Positions 8,496 to 17,600 of a DNA stretch of 64,000 nt are shown one piece after another. Under the pieces are notes generated by a model that had not been told where the DNA came from, did no database searches, and worked only from the letters and a program-made list of their open reading frames with translations. This stretch comes from Oerskovia sp042887685 (GTDB lineage Bacteria; Actinomycetota; Actinomycetes; Actinomycetales; Cellulomonadaceae): NCBI RefSeq assembly GCF_042887685.1, contig NZ_JBHVOS010000006.1, positions 62,001 to 126,000 on the forward strand, given 5' to 3'. A program made the position numbers and the translations under genes. The first letter of the stretch is position 1; each line of letters opens with the position of its first letter.

Positions 8496-9022
8496 GAGGC
8501 CTGTCCTTTCGAGGCGGGGGCGGAGGAAGGGGCGCCGGCGGGCGGGTAGGTGCGTCGCAGCCTCGCCATGCCGTCCGAGGCGGCGCGGCGCGCGGCCTCG
8601 GCGCTGCCGCCGAGGATCGCGGCGACCTCCTGGTAGGGCAGCCCCGCGACGTGGTGGTAGGCCACGGCCTGGCGCTGCTTGGGCGGCAGGGCCGCGAGCG
8701 CCCGCCACAGGTCGTCGTCGCCCTGCTCGACGCCTCGTTCGGGGAGACCGTCGCGGCTGGGCTCGTGGGTGAGCTCGGCGACGTCGGGCACCGCGATCGG
8801 GGCGCGGGCCCGGACGCGGGTGACGTCGATCGCCTTGCGGTGCGCGATCGTCACGAGCCAGGCCTCGACGTTGGCCCCCTCGTCGAGGCGCGGGTAGGCC
8901 TTGAGGGCCGACAGGAAGGTCTCGGACCACGCGTCCTCGGCGTCCACGGGGCCGAGGACCGCGCGGCACACCCGCAGGACCGTGGCGCCGTGCTCGGCGA
9001 CGACGCGTTCGAAGGGCTTCAC
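8492..9022 (-). CDS. ECF-type RNA polymerase sigma factor
   Basis: 176 residues. Region 2 is seen as VDAEDAWSETFLSALKAYP and an EAWLVTIAHRKAID segment (region 2.3-2.4). Region 4 is ALAALPPKQRQAVAYHHV followed by the helix-turn-helix LPYQEVAAILGGSAEAARR. No extra C-terminal domain is present. It heads a tightly overlapping operon with an alkylguanine methyltransferase, alkA and a small protein, so control of, or by, the alkylation response is a reasonable inference. No dedicated anti-sigma gene is next to it. The GTG start at 9022 is the only in-frame start that keeps region 2 intact. Confidence 0.9.
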   Translation of the reverse strand: MKPFERVVAEHGATVLRVCRAVLGPVDAEDAWSETFLSALKAYPRLDEGANVEAWLVTIAHRKAIDVTRVRARAPIAVPDVAELTHEPSRDGLPERGVEQGDDDLWRALAALPPKQRQAVAYHHVAGLPYQEVAAILGGSAEAARRAASDGMARLRRTYPPAGAPSSAPASKGQAS

Positions 9023-9095
9023 GTCGGGAAGACGGCCCGGGCGCGCGGAACGTGAGGTCGGTGGGGCACGGCCGCGCGCGGCACGACGACCAGCA

Positions 9096-9680
9096 TCAGA
9101 ACAGCCTGCTCGCGCGCGTCTCGTCGGACTCCTCGAGGGCCAGGAGGAACCGCTTGCGCTCGAGCCCGCCCGCGTACCCCGTCAGGGAGCCGTCGGCCCC
9201 GACCACGCGGTGGCAGGGCACGACGATGCTCAACGGGTTCTGGCCGTTGGCAGCACCGACCGCGCGGGCCAGGTTCCGGTCGCCGAGCGCGAGCGCGAGG
9301 TCGCCGTAGGAACGCGTCTCTCCGTACGGGATCTGGGCGAGCAGCGCCCAGACCTTCTTCTGGAACCCGTCCCCGACGGGGGCCAGGTCCAGGTCGAATT
9401 CGCGCCGCGTCCCCGCGAAGTAATCGCCGACCTGGACGCGGACCTCCTCGAACGCGTCGTCGTCGCGCTCGCCGAAGGTCTCGCCCGTGGGGCGTCGCTT
9501 GTGGGCGTCGAAGTACAGCGCGCGCAGCCCGTCGGCCGTGCCGACCGCGGTGAGCTCGCCCACGGGCGAGTCGAAGACGGCGTGCCGCACCGTCCGCTCG
9601 GCCTGCGCCGGCGTCCCGGGGGTGCCCGGCTCTGTCTCGGGGGTGCCCGGCCCCTCGGGCCGGTCCAGCAGATCCGACAC
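9096..9680 (-). CDS. Second methylated-DNA--protein-cysteine methyltransferase
   Basis: About 194 residues from the GTG at 9680, which has GGGAGG at suitable spacing; an ATG at 9728 is possible. After a Pro/Thr/Glu-rich leader (TPETEPGTPGTP) comes a full Ogt/MGMT fold: FDSPVGELTAVGTADGL, then IPYGETRSYGDLA and the acceptor motif VVPCHRVVGADGS with GYAGG after it. It lies upstream of the sigma-led operon on the same strand but 73 bases away, so it may have its own transcript. It lacks the 50-residue N-terminal block of the first copy, and is likely the ordinary DNA-repair paralogue. Confidence 0.9.
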   Translation of the reverse strand: MSDLLDRPEGPGTPETEPGTPGTPAQAERTVRHAVFDSPVGELTAVGTADGLRALYFDAHKRRPTGETFGERDDDAFEEVRVQVGDYFAGTRREFDLDLAPVGDGFQKKVWALLAQIPYGETRSYGDLALALGDRNLARAVGAANGQNPLSIVVPCHRVVGADGSLTGYAGGLERKRFLLALEESDETRASRLF

Positions 9681-9862
9681 GGCCGTGCCTCCCGTCCTGG
9701 TCGTCGCCTGCTCGTGGTGGTGTCTCATGCACTGTAGACGCCGGGGTCCGACAAGACGTGAGGTCGGGTGTCGGTCCCTGGCGGGTAGGGTGTGCTGTCG
9801 CGTGGGACAGACCGCGCGAAACACGCCAGCTGGACGAACACGACCGACGGGACGAACGCATC

Positions 9863-10672
9863 ATGATGGGTGGCCACCACGCCGCCTGCGGCGCGGCCGC
9901 ATGGGTGGCGGTCACCTCGACCGCCCCGTACACGCTCGGCATCTACCCCGTCTCGGACGTGGGCGTCATCACGGGCGCGATCGTGTGCGCCGGCGCAGCT
10001 CTGCTGCCCGACGCCGACCACCACTCGGGCACCATCGCGCACTCGCTGCCGCCCGTCTCCGAGGGCGTCGCGAACCTCGTCGAGACCATCTCCGGTGGGC
10101 ACCGTCGCGGGACGCACTCGATCCTCGGGATCGCGGTCTTCACCGCGCTCGCGTGGCTCGCCGGGCTCGTGACGTACGAGTCGGACACGTTCGGGACCGT
10201 CGCGGTCGGGGCGGGCGTCGTCGCGATCCTGCTCGTCGCGTTCGCGCTCAAGGCCCTCAAGCTCACGCGCGGCGGCAAGCTCGGGCCGTGGATCGGGTCG
10301 ATCACGATCGCCGTGCTCGTCGCGCTCCTGGCCCCCGAGGAGTGGAACTGGCTCCCCGTGGCGGTCGGGCTCGGCGTCACGGTCCACATCGTCGGCGACG
10401 TCATGACCACGGGCGGGTGCCCGCTGCTGTGGCCGATCACGTTCAAGGCGCCGCGCTGGGTCCGCCGGACCAACGTGCTCAACGACATCTGGCGCCCGGG
10501 CGGCAACTTCGCGCTGCCGGTCCTGGGCAACGCCGGGTCCGTGCGCGAGTGGCTGTTCCTGATCCCCGTCACCGCGTACGCCGTCGCGGGTGTCGTGTGG
10601 TCGCTGCTGACCCAGATGGGCCTCGACACGAGCGGCACGTACACGCTGCTCGTGTCCTCGTTCGGGGGCTGA
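9863..10672 (+). CDS. YdjM-type membrane-bound metal-dependent hydrolase
   Basis: 269 residues. The N-terminal MGGHHAACGAAAW, LLPDADHHSGTIAHSL and SGGHRRGTHSILG carry the conserved histidines and aspartates of the LexA-binding, inner-membrane-associated putative hydrolase family (YdjM/DUF457). At least four hydrophobic spans alternate with these motifs, and a further His lies in GVTVHIVGDVMTTGG. The true activity of the family is unknown. The pair of ATG codons at 9863/9866 was chosen because the motif starts immediately after; the open frame to 9758 lacks a family match. Confidence 0.82.
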   Translation: MMGGHHAACGAAAWVAVTSTAPYTLGIYPVSDVGVITGAIVCAGAALLPDADHHSGTIAHSLPPVSEGVANLVETISGGHRRGTHSILGIAVFTALAWLAGLVTYESDTFGTVAVGAGVVAILLVAFALKALKLTRGGKLGPWIGSITIAVLVALLAPEEWNWLPVAVGLGVTVHIVGDVMTTGGCPLLWPITFKAPRWVRRTNVLNDIWRPGGNFALPVLGNAGSVREWLFLIPVTAYAVAGVVWSLLTQMGLDTSGTYTLLVSSFGG

Positions 10673-10699
10673 CGCCTGCCCGTCGGGACTGCTCCCCCT

Positions 10700-10721
10700 C
10701 GACGGTCCCGGGCGACCGTCG
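10700..10721 (+). terminator. Hairpin terminator after the YdjM-type gene
   Basis: An 8-bp stem CGACGGTC / GACCGTCG with a 6-base loop, followed by ATAAATCC, begins 27 bases after the stop codon. Confidence 0.65.
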
Positions 10722-10829
10722 ATAAATCCGTTGCCCGCCCTCGCCACCGGGTGCGAGGGTGGGCTCGTCCGCCGGAGAAGGTCCGGCGCGAGCGCGCAGC
10801 CAGGGGCTGCGAGAAGGAGAGGTGTCGTG

Positions 10830-10886
10830 ATGACCGTCGTCGTCGTTCCCCACGCCTCCACCTTCCCGAGGAGCCCCGGCCGCTGA
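10830..10886 (+). CDS. Possible 18-codon upstream ORF before the RIO kinase gene
   Basis: ATG at 10830 is preceded by GAAGGAGAGG at ribosome-binding distance and encodes MTVVVVPHASTFPRSPGR followed by TGA, 36 bases before the kinase start. The sequence CCCGAGGAGCCCC occurs inside it (10865) and again as the ribosome-binding region of the kinase (10905), 40 bases apart. This could be a leader peptide or simply a duplicated initiation region. Nothing in the peptide suggests attenuation by a specific amino acid. Confidence 0.35.
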   Translation: MTVVVVPHASTFPRSPGR

Positions 10887-10921
10887 CGCCGGCTCCTCAC
10901 CTCACCCGAGGAGCCCCACCC

Positions 10922-11902
10922 GTGCACGAGCACATCGACCTTCCCGCACCCACCCGCTCCACCGACGCGTTCGACACGTTCGACACGTTCGACGCAGAGG
11001 CTCTCGCCGCCTTCCACGACACCTCGTCCGACGGCGCCCGGCGTCGCACCTCCTTCCTTCGCGATGCCGTCGAGGACGACGAGCCCGCGCTCGACCCCGA
11101 CCAGCGCTGGTCCACCTGGTCCAGCGTCGAGAAGGGCATGCGCGGCCCCGAGCCCCGACCCGGCTGGGTCGTGACCGCCGACGCCGCGATCGACACCGAC
11201 CTCGGCGTCCTCAAGACGGGCAAGGAGGCCGACGTCTTCCTGCTCGAGCGCGCCGTGCCCGACGACCCCGGTCAGTTCTCGCTGCTCGCCGCCAAGCGCT
11301 ACCGCAGCTCCGAGCACCGCGCCTTCCACCGGGACTCCGCGTACGTCGAGGGCCGCCAGGTCCGGCGCTCGCGCGACCGGCGCGCGATCGAGCGCAAGTC
11401 CTCGTACGGGCGCGAGGCGGCGGCCGCGCAGTGGGCCAACGCCGAGTTCGCGGCGCTGACCATGCTGTGGTCCGCCGGCGCCCCCGTCCCGTACCCGGTC
11501 CAGATCGACGGGACCGAGATCCTCATGGAGTTCGTCGGGGAGCACGCGAGCAGCGGCGAGATCGACGGATCGCCCGCGAGCCGGGTCGCGGCCCCTCGCC
11601 TGGCCCGCGTGCGACCGGACGCCGGCACGGTCGAGGCGTACTGGGACCAGCTCCGCGGCGCCATGGGCATCCTGGCCGCGCACGGGTACGCGCACGGCGA
11701 CCTGTCACCCTACAACGTGCTGGCCCAGGGCGGGCGCATCGTGATCATCGACCTGCCGCAGGTGCTCGACCTCGTCGCGAACCCGCACGGCACCGACCTC
11801 CTGATGCGCGACTGCCGGACGATGTGCGCGTGGTTCCGCTCCCGGGGGCTCGACGTCGACGAGGGAGAGCTGTTCGCCGAGCTCATCGCGCAGGCGTGGT
11901 GA
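10922..11902 (+). CDS. RIO-type serine/threonine protein kinase
   Basis: 326 residues. RIO kinases are atypical protein kinases or ATPases; bacterial members are poorly characterised. Visible motifs are the nucleotide loop TGKEADVFLLE near residue 100, the lysine of AAKRYR, the catalytic loop HGYAHGDLSPYNVL (HGDLSxYN) near residue 255, and the metal-binding IDLPQ. The N-terminus has an Asp-Thr-Phe triplet repeat (DAFDTFDTFDAE). The GTG at 10922 has GAGGAG eight bases upstream, and the frame upstream of it looks non-coding. It is followed 27 bases later by an oxidoreductase gene on the same strand. Confidence 0.9.
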   Translation: MHEHIDLPAPTRSTDAFDTFDTFDAEALAAFHDTSSDGARRRTSFLRDAVEDDEPALDPDQRWSTWSSVEKGMRGPEPRPGWVVTADAAIDTDLGVLKTGKEADVFLLERAVPDDPGQFSLLAAKRYRSSEHRAFHRDSAYVEGRQVRRSRDRRAIERKSSYGREAAAAQWANAEFAALTMLWSAGAPVPYPVQIDGTEILMEFVGEHASSGEIDGSPASRVAAPRLARVRPDAGTVEAYWDQLRGAMGILAAHGYAHGDLSPYNVLAQGGRIVIIDLPQVLDLVANPHGTDLLMRDCRTMCAWFRSRGLDVDEGELFAELIAQAW

Positions 11903-11929
11903 CCCCTGCCGGTCCGGGAGAATGACCGG

Positions 11930-12844
11930 ATGACCCGGACCGTCCGCATCGCACTCGTCGGGCTCGACTCCTCGCACGCCGACCAGCACGTGCGCCTGCT
12001 GAACGTCGAGCAGCGCTTCCCCGGCGCGCGGGTCACGGTCCTCGCGGACGACGACCCGCAGCGCGTCGCGGAGCTCGCCGACCGGAGCGCGGCGGCGGGC
12101 GTCCAGGTCCGTGCCGGTGGGCCAGACGACGTCGCGTCCGTCGACGCGGTCGTCGTCGCCCACCGCGCGGGCCGCCTCCACCACGCGGCGGCCCTGCCCT
12201 TCGTGCGGGCCGGGCTGCCGGTGCTGGTCGACAAGCCGTTCACGGCCTCGGTCGCCGACGCCGAGGACCTCGTGACCACGGCCCGGACGAGCGGGTCCGT
12301 GCTGTCCTCGTGCTCGGCGCTGCGCTTCGTGCCCGACGTCGCACGGCTGCGGGCCGCAGCCCTCGCGCACGGCGAGATCACGACGCTGACCGTGTCCGGG
12401 CCGGCCGACCCGGGCTCGGCCCACGACGGCCTGCACTTCCTCGGCATCCACCTGGTCGAGGCGGCCCGCTCGCTGCTCGGGGGCGACGCCGACCTCACGT
12501 GGGGGGAACCCGCCGTCGGGCACGAGGACGACGCCCTGACCGCGACCGCGACCGCCACGACGGGCGGGCGCGACGTCGTCGTGCGCCTGCGGTGCGTGAA
12601 CCCCGCGGCGCGTCCCACCCAGCCCTTCCACGCGGCCGTGTCCACGACGGGCGGGACGGTCGAGGGAGAGCTCGAGGTCGGGCCGGACTACCTCGAGCCC
12701 GTGCTCGCGCACTTCCTCGCCCAGGCCGCCGGGACGGTCGCCCCCGACACACGCGCCCAGCTCGTGGGGCCGGTCGCGCTCCTGGCCGCGGTGCAGGCGG
12801 CGGCCCACGCACCATCTCGTGCAGGTTCGACGCACCCGGCCTAG
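11930..12844 (+). CDS. Gfo/Idh/MocA family oxidoreductase
   Basis: 304 residues. The N-terminal Rossmann fold begins RIALVGLDSSHADQHV, with a VTVLADDDPQRVAELAD second strand-helix, AVVVAHRAGRLHHAA, and VLVDKPFTASVADAE, which is the DKP form of the family EKP motif. The C-terminal part would be the substrate domain. The Gly-Leu-Asp-Ser-Ser opening departs from the usual GxGxxG, so NAD(P) binding may be atypical. Typical members act on sugars or inositols. No substrate is suggested by the neighbours. Confidence 0.82.
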   Translation: MTRTVRIALVGLDSSHADQHVRLLNVEQRFPGARVTVLADDDPQRVAELADRSAAAGVQVRAGGPDDVASVDAVVVAHRAGRLHHAAALPFVRAGLPVLVDKPFTASVADAEDLVTTARTSGSVLSSCSALRFVPDVARLRAAALAHGEITTLTVSGPADPGSAHDGLHFLGIHLVEAARSLLGGDADLTWGEPAVGHEDDALTATATATTGGRDVVVRLRCVNPAARPTQPFHAAVSTTGGTVEGELEVGPDYLEPVLAHFLAQAAGTVAPDTRAQLVGPVALLAAVQAAAHAPSRAGSTHPA

Positions 12845-12853
12845 CGTGAACGG

Positions 12854-13270
12854 ATGACCACACCCGCCTCCGACGCGACCGCCTACGACCACGACGACGT
12901 CCAGCGGTTCCTCAACTCCTACGGTGTGGCGCTCGCGGCCGGCGACCTCGACACGATCGCCGAGACGTACGCGTTCCCCGCGCTGGTCGTGACCGACGAG
13001 GCCTCGGTGCTCATCAGCGAGCCCGACACCGTGCGCGAGTCCTTCCGCGGCGCGGCCGAGAGCTACCGCGAGCGCGGGCTCGTCGGGGCGGTCGCGCAGA
13101 TCCGGTCGCTCGGGACCACGAGCGCGGGCCTCGTGTGGGCCGACGTGCGCTGGAGCTACCGCGACGAGTACGCGGCCGAGGCCGACACCGAGAGCTTCCG
13201 CTACCTGCTGCGGCGCGGGCGCGACACGTTCACGATCTGCGTCGTGGTGCCCGTCGACCCGTTGGCGTGA
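12854..13270 (+). CDS. NTF2/SnoaL-like fold protein
   Basis: 138 residues. The pattern DVQRFLNSYGVALAAGDLD, then ETYAFPALVVTDE and a later WADVRWSYRDEY strand pair fits the cone-shaped NTF2-like fold used by SnoaL-type cyclases, isomerases and many ligand-binding proteins. No catalytic pair can be identified, so no reaction is claimed. It begins 10 bases after the oxidoreductase stop and is probably cotranscribed. Confidence 0.7.
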   Translation: MTTPASDATAYDHDDVQRFLNSYGVALAAGDLDTIAETYAFPALVVTDEASVLISEPDTVRESFRGAAESYRERGLVGAVAQIRSLGTTSAGLVWADVRWSYRDEYAAEADTESFRYLLRRGRDTFTICVVVPVDPLA

Positions 13271-13298
13271 GGCAGGGCCGCTGCCCGCCGGGCGAGCT

Positions 13299-13330
13299 GC
13301 CGACCGGCGGTGCGGGGAACCGCCGTCGGC
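13299..13330 (+). terminator. Hairpin terminator after the NTF2-like gene
   Basis: A 12-bp stem with one bulged C (GCCGAC-C-GGCGGT with ACCGCCGTCGGC) and a 7-base loop lies 29 bases downstream of the stop. Confidence 0.55.
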
Positions 13331-13349
13331 ACTGCTGCGGGAGCCACCG

Positions 13350-13532
13350 TCACGGCCAGGGGCGGACCGAGAGCCCCGACAGGTCCGGGACCACCCACCG
13401 GCCGTCCGCGTGATCGAGCTCGACGACCGCCGCGACCGTCCGGCCGTCCATGGGGAACGCGCCCAGGATCCGCGGGACCATGCCTCCGGGTGCTCTGTCG
13501 TGCGGCTCCCGCACGACCTCGACACCCTCCAC
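13350..13532 (-). CDS. Possible small hypothetical protein (60 residues)
   Basis: An open frame with strongly GC-biased third positions runs against the flanking genes. It encodes a chain ending GRWVVPDLSGLSVRPWP. I do not recognise it. The GTG start has no convincing ribosome-binding site and the frame lies between the preceding terminator and the GNAT promoter, so it may be a fragment of a larger lost gene or not coding at all. Confidence 0.35.
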   Translation of the reverse strand: MEGVEVVREPHDRAPGGMVPRILGAFPMDGRTVAAVVELDHADGRWVVPDLSGLSVRPWP

Positions 13533-13564
13533 GACCGTGCCCGTCCCCGACTAGGCTCGACCGC

Positions 13565-14029
13565 ATGATCCTGCGTGCCTACGACGAGTCCGACGCGGAA
13601 GCGACGCTCCGCGTGTTCCTCCGAGCCGTGCGGGTCACGGCGAGCAAGGACTACTCGCCCGAGCAGATCGCGGCCTGGGGGTCGGACGACATCCCGCTCG
13701 ACGTCTGGGCGGTCAAGCGCCTGCAGACCGACACTGTCGTCGCGGTGGAGGGCGACGAGGTCCTCGGCTTCAGCGACGTCGACGAGCGCGGCTACGTCGA
13801 CATGATGTTCGTCGACCCCACGGTGACCCGGCGAGGCGTCGCCTCGGCGCTGCTCGACCACGTGACGCGCACCGCCCGGGAGCGTGGCGCCGTCGAGCTC
13901 ACGACGTACGCGAGCCTCACCGCGCGCCCCTTCTTCGAGAAGCACGGGTTCGTCGTGGTCGAGGAGCGTCAGCCCGTGCTCCGGGGCGTGTCGCTGACCA
14001 ACTTCAGCATGCGCAAGCCGCTCACCTGA
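13565..14029 (+). CDS. GNAT family N-acetyltransferase
   Basis: 154 residues. Opens MILRAYDESDAEATLRVF, the usual first strand and helix. The motif A region is VDMMFVDPTVTRRGVASALL (acetyl-CoA pyrophosphate loop RxGVAS), followed by LTTYASLTARPFFEKHGF, the motif B region. The layout is like ElaA/YafP-type single-domain acetyltransferases. The acceptor is unknown. Confidence 0.88.
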   Translation: MILRAYDESDAEATLRVFLRAVRVTASKDYSPEQIAAWGSDDIPLDVWAVKRLQTDTVVAVEGDEVLGFSDVDERGYVDMMFVDPTVTRRGVASALLDHVTRTARERGAVELTTYASLTARPFFEKHGFVVVEERQPVLRGVSLTNFSMRKPLT

Positions 14030-14117
14030 CCGCCTCTCGGTGCATCACCGCCGACCCCGAGGTGCTCCTTCCAGGTAGCGGGTGCAGCCGCGCCCGCCCA
14101 CCGAAGGAGGGGGCACC

Positions 14118-14588
14118 ATGGCACTCACGACCAGCGCGCTGACACTCGTCGGCCGACGGCACCCGGCGGTCTTCGACCTGCTGGGCAACCCGTACGGTCC
14201 GTTCACCGGCTCCCGAGGGGCCGAGGTCTTCCTCAACCCGCAGCCGCTGCCGCCCGGACCGCCGGACGGGATGCGGACCGGGTTCCACGCGGGCGCCGCG
14301 CTCGTCCAGCTCGCGTTCACCGCGCACCACCTGCACGTGGGCTTCGACATCGACGTCGACGACTGGTGCCCGACTCCCCCGCGCCGCCCCAAGCTCCCGC
14401 CGTGGCCCGGACCTCGCCCGCGCCCGTGGCGCTTCGAGGCGGTCGACGAGAGCTGGGGCGTCGACTACGTGCTCGGCCTCGCGGTCTCGCTCGAGGTGTC
14501 GGCCTCGGTCTGGGAGGGCTTCGCCGGGGCCGACGTCCTGGGCGGCGTCCACGGCCGGGCGCTGGAGATCGGGGCCAAGCAGGGGTAG
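14118..14588 (+). CDS. Hypothetical protein with NPQPLPP motif
   Basis: 156 residues; ATG at 14118 is preceded by GAAGGAGGGGG. The chain has LNPQPLPPGPPDGM near residue 40, a short proline-rich motif seen in a set of uncharacterised actinobacterial and proteobacterial proteins (recalled, function unknown), and a second Pro/Arg-rich stretch near residues 90-108. The remainder has a plausible mixed alpha/beta pattern without signal peptide or membrane spans. Confidence 0.7.
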   Translation: MALTTSALTLVGRRHPAVFDLLGNPYGPFTGSRGAEVFLNPQPLPPGPPDGMRTGFHAGAALVQLAFTAHHLHVGFDIDVDDWCPTPPRRPKLPPWPGPRPRPWRFEAVDESWGVDYVLGLAVSLEVSASVWEGFAGADVLGGVHGRALEIGAKQG

Positions 14589-14600
14589 GTGACGGCCCGT

Positions 14601-14667
14601 CCGGTCGAGATGCGGCCATCTGGGGTTCGTCCGCCGCGACGACCCCAGATGGCCGCATCTCGACCGG
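14601..14667. terminator. Perfect 25-bp inverted repeat between convergent genes
   Basis: 14601-14625 and 14643-14667 are exact reverse complements around a 17-base loop. The element sits 13 bases after the NPQP-motif gene and 20 bases before the dnaE2 stop, so it probably terminates both transcripts. Confidence 0.8.
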
Positions 14668-14686
14668 GGCCCGAGCATGCCGGCGT

Positions 14687-17600
14687 CTACTGGAAGTCCC
14701 GCGACCGGGATGCCACCTGCAACGACAGCGGCGCGAGGTGCTCCGCGAGGAGGTTCGTCGCACCGTCGGCGCGTTCGAGGCGACCCCGCACCACGAGCGC
14801 GGGAGACGACCGCGCGACCCGCCGGAACCGTTGCCACAGCCCGGGCGTGCAGATGACGTTGAGCAGCCCCGTCTCGTCCTCGATCGACAGGAACGTCACC
14901 CCGCCCGCCGTCCCGGGGCGCTGCCGGTGGGTCACGACCCCGCCGACCGCGACCCGCCGACCCGCCTCGTGCACGATCGCCTCCGCGACCGTGACGACCC
15001 CGGCCCGGCGCAGCCCGGGGCGCACGTACTGGGTCGGGTACGAGTCGGTCGAGACGCTCGTGGCCCACACGTCCGCGACCGCGGTCTCGACCTCGCTCAT
15101 GCCCGGCAGCGTCGGCGCCTCGACCCCGACCGAGACCCCGGGCAGCGTCCCCGGGCCCTCCTGGGCGAGCGCCCCCGCGGCCCACAGCGCCTCGCGCCGG
15201 GCCACGCCCAGGCACTCGAGCGCGCCACCCGTCGCGAGCGCCTCGAGCTGGGCCGTGGTCAGGTCGACGCGCCGCACCAGGTCGCGCAGGTCCATGAACG
15301 GACCGGCGGCGCGCGCCGCGACGACCGCCTCCGCGACCGGGTCCCCCACCCCGCGCACGCTGCCCAGGCCCATGCGCACCGCGAGGGACAGGTCGGGGTG
15401 CGCGGCGCCGTCGGGCGCGGCGGGAGCACGCGGGGCGACAGGACGGCGGTGGGGCGCGGCGAGGCCCGGCCGCACGTCCCTGCCCGACGGCGCCCCCGCC
15501 CCCGCCCTCCGGCTCGCCGACGCGCGGGGCAGCCGCTCGACCCCCGCCTTCACGCCCGACGCGTTGACGTCCGGGCGCTGCGCCGTGACCCCGTGACGGC
15601 GCGCGTCCGCGACGAGCGACTGCGGCGAGTAGAACCCCATGGGCTGCGCCGCGAGCAGCCCGGCGTAGAACGCGGCCGGGTGGTGCACCTTGAGCCACGC
15701 GCTCGCGTACACGAGGTACGCGAACGAGTAGGCGTGCGACTCGGGGAACCCGAAGTCGGCGAACGCCTTGAGCTTGTCGTAGATCTGCTCGGCGACGTCG
15801 GGCGCGACACCGTTCCTCGCCATGCCGTCCAGGAGCCGCCCGTGCAGCGCCTCCATGCGCTCGACCGACCGCTTGGAACCCATCGCACGGCGCAGCTGGT
15901 CGGCCTCGGCCGCGCTGAAGCCCGCGACGTCGATCGCCATCTGCATGAGCTGCTCCTGGAACAGCGGCACGCCCAGCGTCTTGGCGAGCGACTTCTCGAG
16001 CAGCGGGTGCAGGAACGTGACCGGCTCCCGGCCGCGCGCCCGGTTGATGTACGGGTGCACCGAACCGCCCTGGATGGGACCGGGGCGGATGAGCGCGACC
16101 TCGATCACGATGTCGTAGAACGTGCGGGGCTGCAGGCGCGGCAGCGTCGCCATCTGGGCGCGCGACTCGACCTGGAACACCCCGACCGTGTCCGCCGCGC
16201 ACAGCAGGTCGTACACCGCCGGGTCGTCGTCGGGCAGCGAGTGCAGCTCGAGGGCGAGGCCCTCGTGCTCGGCGATCAGCTCGAACGCGACCCGGATCGC
16301 CGTGAGCATCCCCAGCCCCAGCAGGTCGAACTTCACGAGCCCCGCCTCCGCGCAGTCCTCCTTGTCCCACTGCAGGACCGTGCGCCCCTCCATGCGTGCC
16401 CACTCGACCGGGCACACCTCGATCACGGGACGGTCGCACATGACCATGCCGCCCGAGTGGATGCCGAGGTGCCTCGGGAGCCTCAGGAGGCGCTCCGCGA
16501 GGCTCAGCACCGGGCCCGGGATCTCGCCCTCCTCCGCGGCCGACGGGGGACGGCGTGCGGGCACGACGTCGTGCGGGTCGTCGGAGCGCAGCGTGGGGTC
16601 GTCCCGCCGGTCGCTGTCGTCGTGGGCCAGCGGGTCGACGACGCGACCCGACAGGTCCGGGGTCCAGTCGGCGTGACCCGCGTGCGGGCGGTCGGGGCGG
16701 CGCCGCGGGCGGCGCGGCTCGCGCTGCCGGGGTTCACCGGTCCCCCAGACCTCGGCAGCGCGGGCGTCCTTCGCCGCGGTGCGGGTCACGACGGCGGGCG
16801 GGCCGGCGGGCCGCGCACCCCCGGCCGGGGTGGCCCCGGCCCTGCCGGTCCCAGGGGCCGGGCCGTGCGCCCCGCGCGCGGCGATCGCCTGGTCGCGGAC
16901 CGCCCGGTCCGCCGCGGGCGACGACGGGTCGGGCCCGCGCAGCGACCCCCAGCGCTCGATCGACTTGCTCCATGCGTCCTGCTGCCCGACGTCGTGCCCG
17001 AGGGCCCGCGCGGCGTCGCGCACCGCGGACCTCGGCCGGTACGAGATGACGTTGGCGACCTGCGCCGCGTGCGTGCGCCCGAACCGCTCGTACACGTACT
17101 GGATGACCTCCTCGCGGCGCACCGACTCGATGTCGACGTCGATGTCCGGGGGGCCGTCGCGCTCAGGCGCGAGGAAGCGCTCGAACAGCAGGCCGTGCTT
17201 GACGGCGTCCACGGCCGTGATGCCCAGCGCGTAGCAGACGGCCGAGTTCGCGGCCGAACCACGCCCCTGCGCGAGGATGCCGCGGGCGCGGCAGAACTCG
17301 ACGAGGTCGTACACGATGAGGAAGTACCCCGGGAAGCCGAGCTGCTCGATGATCTCGAGCTCGTGGTCGATCTGCCGCCACGCCCCGGGCTCGTGCTCGG
17401 CGCCGCGCGGACCGTAGCGGTCGGTGCCCCCGCGCTCCACGAGCACGCGCAGCCACGACCTCTCGTCGTGACCGGCGGGCACCGGGTACGGCGGCAGCTC
17501 GGGGGCCACGAGCCGCAGGTCGAACTGGCACTCGGCGCCCAGCTCCGCCGCGGTCGCCACGGCCTGCGGGTGGCGGCGGTGCCGGTCGAGCATCTCGGCG

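Noticed and set aside
9096..9680. Second methyltransferase as part of the sigma-led operon
   Set aside because: A 73-base gap, no overlap, and its position before the sigma gene do not support coupling.
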